DNA of 64,000 nucleotides from Sphaeramia orbicularis (GCF_902148855.1 NC_043978.1:28445686-28509685); one strand, 5' to 3'; positions 44,467 to 57,506 are shown, counted from the stretch's first letter. Made by a program: numbers and translations. Notes: generated by a model not told the origin, from the letters alone.

Positions 44467-47358
44467 TATAAAAGCCACATCACAGTGTAGAAGTCTACTG
44501 CTTACCTGGTCCTTTCACAGCCTCCATACACGTAGTCTAGTTTCTGTCCTTGTAAACATCCACAAGGTTTTTTGAACTTCACTGTCTGAACCTGACAGGA
44601 TGTCACTACACGTCACTGTTCACATGTGGCCTTGGACACAAACACGTGTTGTCTGGTTCACTTCCCTGACTTCTATGGGCATGTGCATTAATATAACACA
44701 CTGTAAAGGATTAATACCTATGGGACTGTTTGTTGATGCAGGTACCAGTATTACTTTCACTAAAAGTTGGTTCTTTAAGTAAACTGGTAACTTTAGTGAC
44801 TTAGCCAGGCGGGGTTACTTTCTAGATCCAATGTGCTTTTTCTGGGAATATTTAGCTCTTTCTTGTCCATTTCCCTGGTGTAAAAGGTGAAGTAGTTTCT
44901 GCAGTTGTCATTTACTGCCACCTGCTAAATTGGAGTGTTACTACACTTACAGAAACAGCCGTAGTATGTATGAGTCTGAACGACAGATGAATTTGTTGTA
45001 TTCGTCATATTCATACAAAAGGGTCAAATACAACTACCACATAAATACAACCCTAGAAGACAACACTAAATACATAAAAACAAACACAAAATCAAATACA
45101 CACTAAAAGTAAAAATAAATTCATTATTCTAACTTAAATGCCAAATACATATGTAGTTTGTCATTTCTATTATGCTCCGTAGAAAAACTAAGATGAAATT
45201 AGAAATGTAACACATTAAACTAAGAAATGGATGAGGCACACATATATAGCTATATAAAATAATTTTGTGACACGCAGAGCTTTAAAGTATTGGTGATGTG
45301 ATTCTTTTGCCAGTGGGTAGTCAATGAGGCAGGCCTGTGGCTAAACATTTTACGCATACAATAAGATTTAACATTTTCTACACTGCAGTAATCATTGAAG
45401 ATTAACTAGAAAAAGCACCGGAAAATGTTGCACGTTTTTACTACTGGTATTGAAACCGCTTAAGACCCAGGCATGGTCCATGTTTGTAGACAAGAGTATG
45501 ACAGCTTTATTTTAAAAAAAGAAATAAAAAAAATAAAAAAGTCTACTGCAAAGGACGTGCATTGAAAAAAAAAAAACATATCTGGAAAAAATGTCATCAA
45601 GGTCTTTTTTTTTTTTTCAACGTTTTTTTTTTTTTCCATGCAAAAAGCAGAAACTTGTACCGTCCTGGTCTCTGGAGGTTAAACATTCCCCATTTCCCTT
45701 CATACAATATAAAGACATGACGCACTGGCTGCAGAGAACATGTGCACCTCCATGTGAGTCTCCATCCTGCCTTTATTCCCCCTGTTCATCCATGTCAGAT
45801 AATGTGCTTCACCTAACACTGAATCACCTGCATCAGCAGAATCAAGGTCCATGAAGCCCATCTGAATACCTTCCTCCTCTCCTTCCTCTGTCCTTGACTA
45901 CTTTATAGACAGTGTTCTTCATACAAATCAGCAGATGGAGATAACGGGAGATCAATAAGCCTTGTCGGTGAGTCAGGATCTACCTGGATGTTCGCAGCCA
46001 AACACGTGAAAGGACTTGGTTCCTTTCAGGCATGATGAATGAAAGGGGCTGTAATTTATATTCATGATCTGTGCACATGCATAAGAGAAGCATGATCCTG
46101 GAATAAAAAACACAAACTGAACTAGAGGGTCACAGGTGACTCATCCATTCATTTTCTGAACTCATTAGTCCTGAGATCATAACTAATTAAACAGTAAAGA
46201 TGTAAAATGTGATGTTTCTTCTAAAGAACACATCTCATGAAAAAACATAGTTAAATCAGGTGGCACAGCTAGATTTTGGCCCCTCCCAGTCAGTACAGCT
46301 GTGACTGGCACACGGCGCTGGCAGGCAGACTATGGGACTAACAGACCTGTACATACAGACACGTGCTGCAGAGAAAATCTGAACCAAACAAACATATGTT
46401 CTAAAAGAGGAAACACATGGACAAATATGTCTGGAGTTATGTGGTAACAGCATTACATAAGTCTTCTGTAGTGTAAAGTATAGAATCACTAGTATGCAAA
46501 GCGTATTACAGTATTTTTTTTTTTTTTTTTTTTAAATCAAGGTACAAATATGGATCTATCTGCATATGTCACTAGAAAACAAAGAGTAATATTTCCTTCA
46601 TCTCAGCTCTTTTTGGGAATTGTCATCCTTTATACATTAATGCTAAGGTATTTTAAATAATTTGGGAAAAAAATGAAAATAAATAAAATGTAAAATGCAC
46701 TTTGTGGGGTTTTTTTTACTGCACCTTGTTTATTCATGTATTTATTCTTTGGATTTGAGTATTATTTATACTTTAAGTTATATTTATTTTAGATTTTAGA
46801 CTTTGGATTACACACTTTAGAATTTGTTCTAATTTATTCCAGTTCTTTGAACAATGATTTTTTTTTTACTTTGTCAAATCTTTGTGATGACATTAAATTC
46901 TATTGTATTCTTAGTACCTCAATGCTCTACATAAATTTAAAAGATAAAACTTAGTTCTTCGGTTACTTAAACAGACAGGACCTTGACTTCTATATTTTTT
47001 TCTCTTTTTTTTCTTGTTTAGTGGAATAACCCAGAAAATCACAAAACTTTGGGAAAAAATAGCATGAAGTAATTGAGATGAAGATAATAAAGTGATAAGA
47101 AAAAAAACTGATGGCAGTATGATAAAAAAGGAGAAAATACACAACACACATTCATCCACATACCAACTCCAACACGTTATTCCAAGTTCTCCCATAAACC
47201 ACTAAAGATGTCTAGAAAGTACACAAGACATATTACCACTTAGAAATCATAATACTAATTAATAATATTTGACCACATGATGACGGTACGTTTTGTCTAA
47301 AGTATATATAATTATATATCTATGCAAAAAGTGAATGGAAGAAAATAATGAGAAAACT
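44467..47358. other. Intergenic, homopolymer-rich, no gene recognised
   Basis: Contains A and T runs (about 45510-45575, 45606-45635, 46514-46533). CATCCATTCATTTTCTGAAC at 46142-46161 matches only the tail of the SINE at 19.9 kb. The frames here look random. Confidence 0.4.
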
Positions 47359-47407
47359 AGAAAAGCACTCGGAGAGCGCAGACCTCCGCCAAGGCAGATC
47401 AGTGCAC

Positions 47408-47449
<42 letters not shown>

Positions 47450-47620
47450 ATCACCACCAAAATGTAATAATTTGTTCCTTGTGCCAGTATCAACATTTCC
47501 TGAAATTTTCATTCAAATCCGGCCATTACTTTTTAAGTTATCTTGCACATGGACAGACAGACAGACAGACAGACAGACAAATCAACGTCAGCCAAAACAT
47601 AACCTCCTTGGTAGAGGTAA
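47359..47620 (+). repeat. Interspersed LINE-tail repeat, copy 2, with (CA)n
   Basis: AAAGCACTCGGAGAGCGCAG ... AACCTCCTTGGTAGAGGTAA. Same family as 30.8 kb. The C-run of copy 1 is replaced by a (CA)n at 47410-47447, and a (ACAG)n run is near 47550-47580. Confidence 0.65.
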
Positions 47621-47723
47621 AAAAAAAAATGCGCTGCTCATTATGTTGGTGGCTCTATGCAGTTATCAAATAAAACTTTATTTCTTTCTGTATTTTTGAT
47701 TGAGCTGTAGTGTAATATCTTAA

Positions 47724-48414
47724 CTCAAAGACCAAAAAAGCCACTGATCTAAAATGTTTAACAAGAACAGCACTCAGAGAGCACAGACCTCCACCAAGAC
47801 AGATCTGCCAGTATCAACATTTCCTGAAAATTTCATGAAAATTCGTCCATAACTTTTTGAGTTATCTTGCTTACAAACAAACAAACACGTAAACACACAA
47901 AGCAAAGTGATCACAATACCTCCTGGTGGAGGTAATAACTTCTGATCCTTTAATCCCATCAATCCATGTAAATAATTGGCGTAAAATACAGTTTGTCATC
48001 TTTTCCTGGTTATCAGAGATACCCATTTGGATGTTCATAGGCTCCGTAGTGAACGTGGAAACACTGTCTTCTTCTACAACATTGATTCACCAGTAAAACC
48101 CATGGAGTTGGATCAATGACAGTGGATGGACACACTTAATTTTATGCTCAGTTAAATAGATTTTGCTGACAAAGTCACTTGTTCTTCAGTTTTCTGTTTC
48201 TGATTTAATACCATTGAAATTATACTCTGAACTTCTATGAACATCTACATGATCAGTGAATTAAATATAGAAAAATACATGATTTTCACTGAGAAGAATG
48301 CCACTTACTGACAATAAAATTATAATAAATGGTGATAAATCACTTAAGAAATGTTAAATCCATGGGAAAATTCATTTGGGAACTACCACAAAAGCAGCAC
48401 TGGGTCTTTATGGG
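47724..48414 (+). mobile_element. TTAA MITE family A, copy 7, with nested LINE-tail repeat
   Basis: TTAA at 47720-47723 and 48415-48418; left end CTCAAAGACC, right end GGGTCTTTATGGG. The body breaks at 47764 inside GTTTAA...AACTTCTGATCC and resumes at 47937. Confidence 0.75.
47764..47936 (+). repeat. Interspersed LINE-tail repeat, copy 3, nested
   Basis: AACAGCACTCAGAGAGCACA ... TACCTCCTGGTGGAGGTAAT inside family A copy 7. It lacks the C/CA-rich middle of the other copies. Its presence here gives an order: family A first, then this LINE tail. Confidence 0.65.
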
Positions 48415-48418
48415 TTAA

Positions 48419-51400
48419 TATCTTGTGTTAAAAGAAAGACTTTGACCTGTAATTTACACACAGTGAGTACTTCTACTTCAGCAGGAGATCTGAAATCTCT
48501 TTCCATCACCGTTGCATTATTGTTTTAGTCACTCATGCAGTGAAACGTCATTAAAAACTGTCAGCTGTCAGCCTTGTCTCAATGCGAAGTTAAAATTGAA
48601 CTGTGTATTTTATTGTCAGATGACACAGTTATTGTCAGTTTCTCCTGAGTGGTCCAGATGACATCATGTCACACCTCTCCTCACTTCAGCATCTCAGCTG
48701 TCAGCAGAGTCATGCGCCACATTTCACATCTCCCTCTCTTGCTGTATTCCATGTCAGCCATGCTGGGTTCCTCCAGGCAGCTGTCTGACACCCCCTCCAA
48801 CCTTTTCTCTTCATCATCCGTCTTATCGCTCTCTGTACTTTCACACTTCTTCCCTCCTCACATCAACTCCTTGTTCTGGAGGAAACTTCATGAGATTCAT
48901 GGAGAAATTGTAATCAGACTTAAAGGAGAGTTGGAACTCCCCGCACTTATACACCGGGGCGCCGATAAGGGGGTAAACATTACAAATTCATGGGCCCAGT
49001 ATTTGTGGGGGGCCCATAGAGCAATGGAGGGGGTCCAGTGGATACAGAAGTTGTGAAAATTTCGTGTAAGAGCCGCTGTATAAGAGAGGTGAAGTTGGGA
49101 GGCTAACGGTGAAAGCATGTTAAGTTTCGCTTTCACAGTATCTTAAGTAATGTTTTTATGGACTGCACGCCCACATATATTACATACAAACAAGTGTGGA
49201 ACACTGGAAGTGAAAAGGATCTGCGCTTGCATGTGCTGAAGTTAAAAGTGGTTTTTTTTGTTGTTTTTTTACAATGAGCTATGTTAGAAATGTCAGAAGA
49301 AAAGAGTTACAGCCTTTCTATAGTCAAGCAATCCCTAATAAATGCACCACAGAAAGGCCTTGGTTTGACTCTTACAGCTGCGTTGTGGGAGTGCTAACCA
49401 CTACACCAAACACCCAAAATACACATGTATCTTACATGTCGTCGCTGTCGGGCGGAAACCTTGTAAGTCTATTTTTTATCATTTTTTTGTCATAAAATGA
49501 TTCTATTTGTCAGTCTTTCCGTTGGTCTGACAGTTTTAGAAATACCTAACCAATTAAAAGAGTTAAAAATGGCTTGTGACTACATCTCTTAACTCCATGC
49601 ATTTATTCATAACATACATCATTGTTCCAGTTTCCTGAAAAATAACTATTTTGGACATAAGAGGTTTCCACCCAACAGTGACGATATTGAACTTTTAATT
49701 ATAGTAGCAAATCAACCATCCCTGCACTAGGAACCACAAACAATGGGGAAAAAATATATAGCCCACATAAGATACAAGATAAGAGATAAGACACTCTTTA
49801 TCCCACCATGGGGAAATTTCATAGTTCTCTGCAGCAACATACGACAAGCAAGTGCAGAGAAAAGACAGGTAGAAAAAAAAAAAGACCACAAACTAAAAAA
49901 TGAAAATATAAACAGAAAAATAAGAAATTTGGTATTTATATAAATATTTATCTAAATAAAGAATTAGAATTACGTAAAATAAATGTAATTAACAACATAA
50001 AGTGCTCTTAGAGATTCCTGCAATGCAGATGGTGTAATCAGAGTGACAGATTACACATCAGGTCCACATTCGTCGATCCTAAATGGTACCCTTTCCTGTC
50101 AGCATGTGTTTGGCAAAGATTTAATGGTTTAATTTCAGTAGGAATTTAAATAAAGGACATTTGCCAACATGTGACTTGCTAATTCTACCTTATGTCTCAG
50201 TTAGACCATTAATAAAGGCAAATGTGTGCCGTCACAGAGGGTTGTAGGCTAAAATTGCAGGGTTGCAGATGTACTGTTACACTGACTCCCAGTACCATGA
50301 AATTATTATTCTGTAGTTTGACGTGGAGCTTTACAGCCTAATGGGCATTCATGATTTTGTTTTCTGTTTCAGTGACTACCACAGACTGCAGCAGTACCTT
50401 CCCCATTTGATTTTAGAGAGGTCACATCCACCCACAGCATCGGTGACTCATGCTACTTTACAATCCAAAGTTCAGGAAAGTGGAACTCTGTATAGGAGGC
50501 ATAATTTGGGTGAAGAAAATCCACATTCGGTCTGAGAAAAGTAGTCGTTTGACGCACAAAAGAGTCAAAAATATCTGAGCTTTATGCCCAGCTAAATATA
50601 CACAAATAAGGTCTTACCGTGGACTGACTGACCTATACAGAAGCCCTCTCAGGTGAATCAAAACCATGAACATGTTGAAAGAAAACAACATTCTTTGTTC
50701 CAGATCGTCTAGTATGACTCAATTTATTTTCAACATGGACTGTATTCATCTCATGCCCTCTATCGCTTAAATAGGATTTTACTTTGTTACAGTAGCTACC
50801 AACATTCATCTGCCTGGTGCTCTTGTGCACTTTGTAAGATTGCTTTGTGTATTTGTGTGTTAATATGTGTGCACACTCAAAACTTAATCACTTTGTAGCA
50901 GCCCTTAGGGTAAATTCCACACACAGTTCTCTAATGTAAAAGCTGTGCTACACTCGACACTAGTCAGAAAGACACTGTCATAACTTTACATTATGTCACA
51001 CATGCAAATGCTTATCAAACTGTCCTTAAAGCTATGTTTCAGCATGGAGATATCTTATAATAGATCTGTAGCACCTCCCCAGATGCACACTGTGGATTTG
51101 TTAAACAATGATTATTTTTATTTTGCTACGATTGTTGTAGGTTTAAAGTAAGCCTTACATCATCTAGCAAAAAAGGTTGGCCTATAAGTTGAATAAAACA
51201 GATAGATGCTATTTTCACCAAGATGAAGCAAACTCTTTGATATTTACACCCAAATGCAAAACATTCTAACAGAAATGCTTTGCAAAGGCTTCTACAGACT
51301 ATAACATTTCAACAGTGTCATATGTTATTCTCCAGGTACGCTGAGCACAATGAATGCAATAAACTGGGGTATGATATGTATGCACACTGAAATGCAAACA

Positions 51401-51600
51401 CCTGCTGAATGTAAGGCCTCAACCAGTCAGACTAGACTTCTAAATTAAATGTCATCAGTGGATGTTGTCTATGTGTCACACTATGGTTGTAAACAATAAT
51501 GCCCGTCCCATGTAGCAAGGTTAATAACCCTCTGTTATTATTATTGTATTATGTGGGCGGGGCCCTGGGTATGTTAACACTAACTAAATTGGTAAACAGG
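48419..51600. other. Intergenic; one possible minus-strand ORF, repeat scraps
   Basis: Holds the ORF listed separately at 48681-48857. A fragment at about 49770-49820 (ACACTCTTTATCCCACCATG GGGAAATTT) looks like the 3' tail of a fish LINE. Near 50352-50368 a TTTTGTTTTCTGTTTCAG acceptor-like site precedes a 55-codon open stretch with no known similarity. Confidence 0.35.
48681..48857 (-). CDS. Possible short coding exon, unknown, minus strand
   Basis: I do not recognise it. The minus strand is open for 58 codons ending in a stop at 48681-48683, with charged, non-repetitive sequence: KKCESTESDKTDDEEKRLEG, then SDSCLEEPSMADMEYSKRGR and MWRMTLLTAEMLK. The overlapping plus-strand frame is Ser/Leu-rich, as expected for the shadow of an acidic coding sequence. 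It could be the last exon of an unrecognised gene transcribed leftward from the promoter-like patch near 53.2 kb. There is no good acceptor at its start, and chance is a real possibility. Confidence 0.2.
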   Translation of the reverse strand, partial: GGKKCESTESDKTDDEEKRLEGVSDSCLEEPSMADMEYSKRGRCEMWRMTLLTAEMLK

Positions 51601-51608
51601 AGAAACAG

Positions 51609-52397
51609 TAGGGATGCACCATACGAGTATCGGGTATCGGCTGCGATACTCAATGTGTGTACTCGTATTTGTACTCGTAAATGTAATCCAATACAAATGC
51701 ACCGATACCACTTTCGGCCTTGTGACAGTCACAGTTCAGTGCAGCAGGTACGCGGCGGTGGAATAATGTGTGGGGAGTGTGAAGAGTGTGGAGATTTCGC
51801 GAAATAAACGACGGTGATAAAAGTAACGTTGACTGCAAGTAACATTACAGACACAGACGCAGCGTTCTGTCTGTCCTCTGCGTACATTCCATCTGTTTTC
51901 CAGGTGCTGGCGGATCCATACCCAGACAGAGAGGGGTATGGAGCGGTGCGGAACGCCACCAGTGGAAGTGAAAATGAAACTTATCTCTCATTTATCTTTT
52001 CTCTACCTGCTGAAACTAAACCTTACTAGCAAAAACGCTGCAACATTAGTATCACATTAGTGTTGCCTCTGTCGTCTCCATGTTTGTTGTTACTGACTTT
52101 CTTCTTCTTCTTCTCATAAAACTTTACTCTTCTTCATGGTATTTGTCCAGTATGGTTAATTAACAGCGGCACCCCCTGGTGGATTAATTGAGAAACGCTC
52201 ATTCCAACACATTAAATGTCAGTTGCAGCACTTTGTTCCAGTCAGACTAATGACAATGACAATAAAGCACATTTACAAAAGGAACTAAGAGCTGGAATGG
52301 GATTATTAAGTACTCGTATCGGTACTCGGTATCGGCAAGTACTCAAATGTAAGTACTCGTACTCTGTCTGGAAAAAAGTGGTATCGGCGCATCCCTA
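51609..52397. mobile_element. hAT (Ac-like) MITE with (TA)GGGATGCACC ends
   Basis: 789 bp, TAGGGATGCACCATACGAG ... GTATCGGCGCATCCCTA, flanked by AGAAACAG (51601-51608) and AGAAACTG (52398-52405), one mismatch in eight. Subterminal GTACTCGTA and GTATCGG words repeat several times at both ends, typical transposase-binding clutter of this common vertebrate hAT group. Confidence 0.82.
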
Positions 52398-52405
52398 AGA
52401 AACTG

Positions 52406-53019
52406 TAAAAATAAATACCTTCTAAATTACTGAATCAGTTTTAAATGACAGTGCATCCACTTAGCAGGTAAAATAATAATACTAGTTTGTTTTTTTTATC
52501 CCACTAAGAATAACTGAATATTACTGTTTTAATCCTATTTAAGGATATTTAACCCTTAGGAACACAACACAGAAACTATGTAGCCAAAGAAAACATTTTA
52601 GTGTCTGAAAATGATTAAACCACATAAACCAAGCATCCAGGACAATACAATAATGCCCAGTAATGAATCTTTAAATGTAAATTCCAAATAACCTTTTGGC
52701 TGAAATAAAATCCCTAATGTTGCAGGCCTGATGTTGCTCGGGTGCGTGCATGCAAACTGAAAAGCGGCCTTTTCATTTCTTAGTATAAGCAACAAATAAA
52801 ATGGCACGTGCTCTGGTGTACTCACTGAACCTTGAGGGGATGAGAAGGTAAGGCGCGTGCTCGACCGGATCCAGGCAGACTCAGCAGGTGGAGTTAGCTC
52901 AGTAGATGGCTGGACCGTGCACTTGTGGAACTCAAACTGTCACTATCCACAGAAGAAAGTCTCTCTCTTTGTCCACTGCGCATTATAAAGTCTGTTAGTT
53001 TAATAAGTCCTTGTAAAAC
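52406..53019. other. Intergenic, possible minus-strand leader exon
   Basis: Read on the minus strand, CAAGGTTCAGTGAGTACACC has a good donor (GTGAGT, plus positions 52820-52825). It would end an exon running from the promoter-like patch at 53.0-53.3 kb. No protein-coding frame is seen in it. Confidence 0.25.
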
Positions 53020-53330
53020 TCCCTGTCCTTAGCATACAGAGTGGCTAATAGCTAACGGCGCTAAGACGCTAACACACGGCTAGCCATCACACTATTTAAG
53101 CTTCGTCTCTGCTCAGAAAGTAATATAAATTGAGGACTCACTTATCCCGGTTAACAGTGCAGAACCCGACATGTAAACTCTGCGTCCAACACTTGGTTTG
53201 CGAACATTTTCTGTTTTAGCTTAGCATTAACGTTTTTTTCCAATACCAACTCAGCCGTCGAATGCCGGACTATGAGCTCTCGCGCGCTGCACACCTAAGT
53301 TCCGCCCTTCGCTTCTGATTGGACATTAAA
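53020..53330 (-). promoter_or_regulatory. CpG-rich promoter-like patch, probably leftward
   Basis: CpG density rises sharply here (GCTAACGGCGCTAAGACGC, GCCGTCGAATGCCGG, CTCTCGCGCGCTG, TTCCGCCCTTCG) in an otherwise CpG-poor region. A CCAAT box on the minus strand (TGATTGG on the plus strand at about 53316) lies at the right edge. This resembles a teleost CpG promoter with a leftward first exon. A non-coding RNA or a gene with exons too short for me to see are both possible. A transposon-borne CpG patch is the alternative. Confidence 0.35.
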
Positions 53331-53408
53331 CTCAAGTTAGGTTGTACACAGACCACGTTTTTCACAAGTACAACTCAAACAAACTTGCGGAAATACAACG
53401 TCTTGTCT

Positions 53409-54733
53409 AAATAAAAGACAAAAACTAGTGTTCAAATGGTTGCAACAGTTTTTCAAAAATATGGATGTTTTTTGGTTTCATATTCCTTCTAAAATATTTG
53501 AGAAATGTGGTGGAATAGATTTTCTGTTGAGATGTGATTTTTGTATTACCAAGCTACCAGTGAAGTTGTCCAAGTTCCATCAACAGGTCCTCCTGTATTG
53601 GAAACTAATTTATAATCATAATTTAACTCCAAATTCTGTTCCTATATGGAATAATAGTTGGATCTTGTCCAGAAGAAAATCTTTGTTTTATAAGGACTGG
53701 TTGGAGGCAGGTATCTGTTCTATTCTGCATTTAATGGATCATAGAGGGAATTTTCTGGAATACGATGTTTTTGTTCACAAATTTTATATAAAGTGTAGTA
53801 AAAAACATTACTCAGTGGTGATCAAAGCGATTCCACAAGGCATGGCCAGCATGGTCAAAGAAATGTTATTTTATGACAACAGAATACCCAGGATCTCGTC
53901 ACTCTTTATAGATGATGTTAATTTTATGGGAGAAAAATCTACAAACAAATTCTTGCGTGGTGCCCTCACATGTAATCTTTTCCCTTACCATTAAATCGGA
54001 AAAATGTATTAAAGATTATCCTAAAGAAATTATAATCAGGATTAGAACCAAATACCTGACTCTACCCATTCCCCCAAAAGCAAAAGAAACTCATTTTAAA
54101 ACACTAAATGATATTTATCCTTGCAATGACTTTATGAGACAAAGATTTAATATTGAAAAAAATAACTGTGTTTTTTGTGAATTTGAAATTGAATCTTTCG
54201 AACATTTATTTCTTGACTGCCCATACACCAGGACATTTTGGACAGCATTTCAAGACTGGACATCTGAGAAGGACACTCAGTCGCCCAAACTGGAATACAA
54301 AGACATTCAATTTGGAGTTATAATGGAAAACAGAAAAAGGGATTATGTATAACACCTTGGTTATTATGGCTAAACAATTTATACACAAATGTAGATTTGT
54401 GAAGCCCCCCCCCCCCCCCCCCCCCACTGTTCTTAATTTACAAGAATGAAATAACAAACCTAAAAAAAAAAGACACTGAGACATGTGAAAACCAAACGAG
54501 CCTTGATTGTTTATGAAAATTTGAATGTACTGATTCCTGATTAGTCCTCTGACTTTATTTTGATATTTATTTTATTTATTTTATTTTAATTTATTTTATT
54601 TTATTTTATGATGTCCTTTACTAATATTGTTCACTTAAGTTTGATATTGTTGCTCAGTCCGGAAAAAATAAGTCTTTGTCTATGAAATTGATTGAATGTA
54701 TAACCAGATTTTGATTAATAAAGTTGGAAAAAA
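53409..54733 (+). mobile_element. L1/Tx1-like LINE, 5'-truncated 3' part
   Basis: Two overlapping frames (53428-53994 and 53912-54352) carry the C-terminal end of an L1/Tx1-type ORF2: FFKNMDVFWFHIP..., GGIDFLLRCDF, LPVKLSKFHQQVLLYWKLIY, IWNNSWILSRRKSLFYKDW, then after a frame break PKAKETHFKTLNDIYPC, CVFCEFEIESFEHLFLDCPY. The last includes the Cys/His zinc-knuckle-like C-terminus. It ends in ATTAATAAAGTTGGAAAAAA. Possible target duplications ACAACGTCTTGTCT (53395-53408) and ACAACAACTTGTCT (54734-54747) differ at two positions. A C-run lies at 54405-54425. Confidence 0.8.
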
Positions 54734-54747
54734 ACAACAACTTGTCT

Positions 54748-57502
54748 TGGTTTATAACATTTTTTTTTTTTTTTTTTACTACATACAGACAAATAAATAA
54801 GCTATATTCATGATGATTATTTATATGTATGATATTTTAATTAATTATATTTTAGCCTGTTTAGTCTAAAGTGCCATTTTTAGACTGGGTTACATTTACA
54901 TGTGCATAAATAAAGTGACGGTGATGAAAAGGAGGACAATGTGAATCCAGGATGCTCATTTTTTAAAGACAGCTTGAGGTTATCTTGACACCTTGGTTTT
55001 TGTTATTGAAACATCTTGTGGTACAAATAGGTTACTGTGCACCCTATCTAAAGCTGGTGGTTTTATTGAGGCTGTTTGCAGTTTATGGTTTATTTTCAAG
55101 TTTTTCACAACACAAGGATCTTTTATCAAGGTTAAACTCTCCCACATTCTTCCTTTCACCTTTCATTGTGGGCTAAAAGAAATTCTTTGAGTGCAAACAG
55201 ATGCAAAGAACCACCCATTATTGTGTTTTCCACTTATTTCTTTTCCCCACCCGCTGGTTGAAGAAAAACACAGCTCATAGGTTAAAGGTTCTACAACATA
55301 AACATACAAAGAGGAAAGAAAAAAAAAACGCAGTCAGACTAAAGAGGTAAGAACCAAGCAAAAATAACTGAGGAAAATAAAACAAGAGACTAGTCAGGTT
55401 AAGATACCTCCTATTTTGATAAACCTCAGCACATTTTCCTCAAAAAACTTCCCACATCCAGAAACTTTCCCTGAAAAAAGTATCTGGTAAGGTGGTGGGA
55501 CTTTTCAGATTCCCCAGAATTCTTCAAAGGTGGGGCTGTGTGCTGAAGGACACAGATTGCTGGAGCACACTTTCAGTTTTCCACACTTGACATGTTCACA
55601 TAGTGGGACATTAATGTGCATGTAAATCCACTCAGTTTGGACAAATGCATTCCAGACCACATCCCAGTGTTCACACTTCTCATTAGACCTGTCCATGTGA
55701 TTGGATTTCTCAGGATGCATGTTAATTCCAGGTCTGAAATGGGGTTAAGTTGCACTAAAAAGCTGGGTATAGTAATAAAGACCTAGTAAACTTGATGAAA
55801 CATGAGTTATATTTAACCCTTAAAATATTAAATATTCAGAAAAATTCAACCATTTGCTCAATAGGAAAAATTTCAAAACATGCTGATAGAATAGACCTTG
55901 TTCTTTTCATAGACATGCTCTAAGCATGCTCAGTTCACCCTTTGCCACCTGTGGAATGGGGGGGTGAAACACAGAGCAGTGAGTGAGACCGACTCACTAT
56001 AAAAATAGACGGTTTGGGCTTTTTTTTTTCACAGTTTTCCTTGTGTTTTTTTGTTTTTACTGTTGTTTACAGTGTTGTCGTGTTTTTTTGTACTGTGTTT
56101 TTACTGCATTTTGACCATGTAACTGCTTTATGTAGTTCAAGCAGATGGACTGATTCATTAAAAAAAGAGTCCCAAAACAAAAATTACTGGGCCAAAATTC
56201 AAATATTTGTTGTTCAGTGTGTTCTAACTCACAGTTCATGTTCAACATCCTAAATCTCTTATTGATGTACATTCTGAGTGCCTTATTTAGTCAAAACCTG
56301 TAAAACTTCAATTCTTCTCTTTGTCTTTTTCTGTTATTCCACCCTGTTTTGGCCCTAAAACACACAATAAAGCAAAAACACTGAGAAAATGAACACAAAC
56401 ACATACTCACAGCAGCTTTTATGACACTGAAACAGACGATAATTCACAGCAGCACATTTACCTGAAATAATGTCTCAGGGGTTAAAGGGTTTAAAAAACA
56501 AATCACCCCCTGTACAATTTTGGAAAGATAAAACAGAACTTTGGAGACCGAAACTGTCGTAACAGCTTGGTACAAACTCACTTTTATTAAACACAGGCTG
56601 CCTTATTCTTCATATTGCTGCGTATGTGAAAATTAGTATGAATTAACATGGCAAAAATTACTCATGAAACATTTTGACGTGATACAAAGCGAGATTATGC
56701 ACCAACGCACTGTTTTTCTTTGAGTCTTTGTTCGTAAAATATAAATTAATTAGAAAAACGTCTGGGTAAAGTCCCTGGATGATTCATAATATACGGGGGA
56801 GGAATGAATCGGGACAAGATGATGGAGAGAGACAAACAACTGACAGGGAGAGGAGGAGGAGGTGGACCAGGTCGAGGTTGCCTCCACCTTGAAGAAAACC
56901 TGCACAAAAACACACATTACACACTTTCAAGCTTTGTGCTACATGCAATTTATAGCGCTCCCTCTCACTGGCTAGGCTCTGATTAATTTCTTTTGTGGCG
57001 CTGTCAGCTGGGTGCTTTTACACACTTTGACACACGTGAGTGGCTCCGAGCTACACGAGCATGGATGGACCTTGGGCTTTGGCGCCACAGTGTTCCTGCA
57101 ACACGCTACAAGTCAGTTACGTAACAAGTTCTGTCATTTAATTACCCAAAAGCTCCATCAGAGCAAATTCACAGTGATAATGTATGTTTTAAAAATCAGT
57201 CAGGCTTAATTTTTGCAGGGAGTGAAACAATCAGACAGATAAAAATAAGTTTTTGTCTACGGAGAAGGAGAGCTCAGATAACATACCGTATTGGAATAAA
57301 TGTAGTAAACTGAGAGCACTGCAGTATGTCCTTCTATGACTTTGCTTTATTTTTGTCTTTGTTCCATTCATGTCTTTACATGTGGTTAAATAAATAAATG
57401 TAATGATTATGTATTCGATTAATTATGAAAAAGAGGAGACTGAATTAATCTAAATATGTTTTCATTTTAACTTCTCATCTCATGTACAGTATTTGCAGAT
57501 AA
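54748..57502. other. Intergenic, no gene recognised
   Basis: AT-rich with T runs near 54761-54778 and 56020-56029. TTTAACCCTTAAAATATT at about 55815 and GGGGTTAAAGGGTTTAAA at about 56477 could be worn ends of another TTAA element, but the match is too short to call. Frames look random. Confidence 0.4.
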
Positions 57503-57506
57503 TTAA

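Noticed and set aside
48649-49056. 135-codon plus-strand frame, Ser/Leu-rich
   Set aside because: No similarity, low-complexity and probably the shadow of the minus-strand open stretch or chance.
50352-50535. Acceptor-like CTGTTTCAG followed by a 55-codon open stretch (DYHRLQQYLPHLILERS...)
   Set aside because: No donor, partner exon or known similarity; open stretches of this length arise by chance.
51499-51807. 102-codon plus frame
   Set aside because: Mostly inside the hAT element at 51609-52397, no domain.
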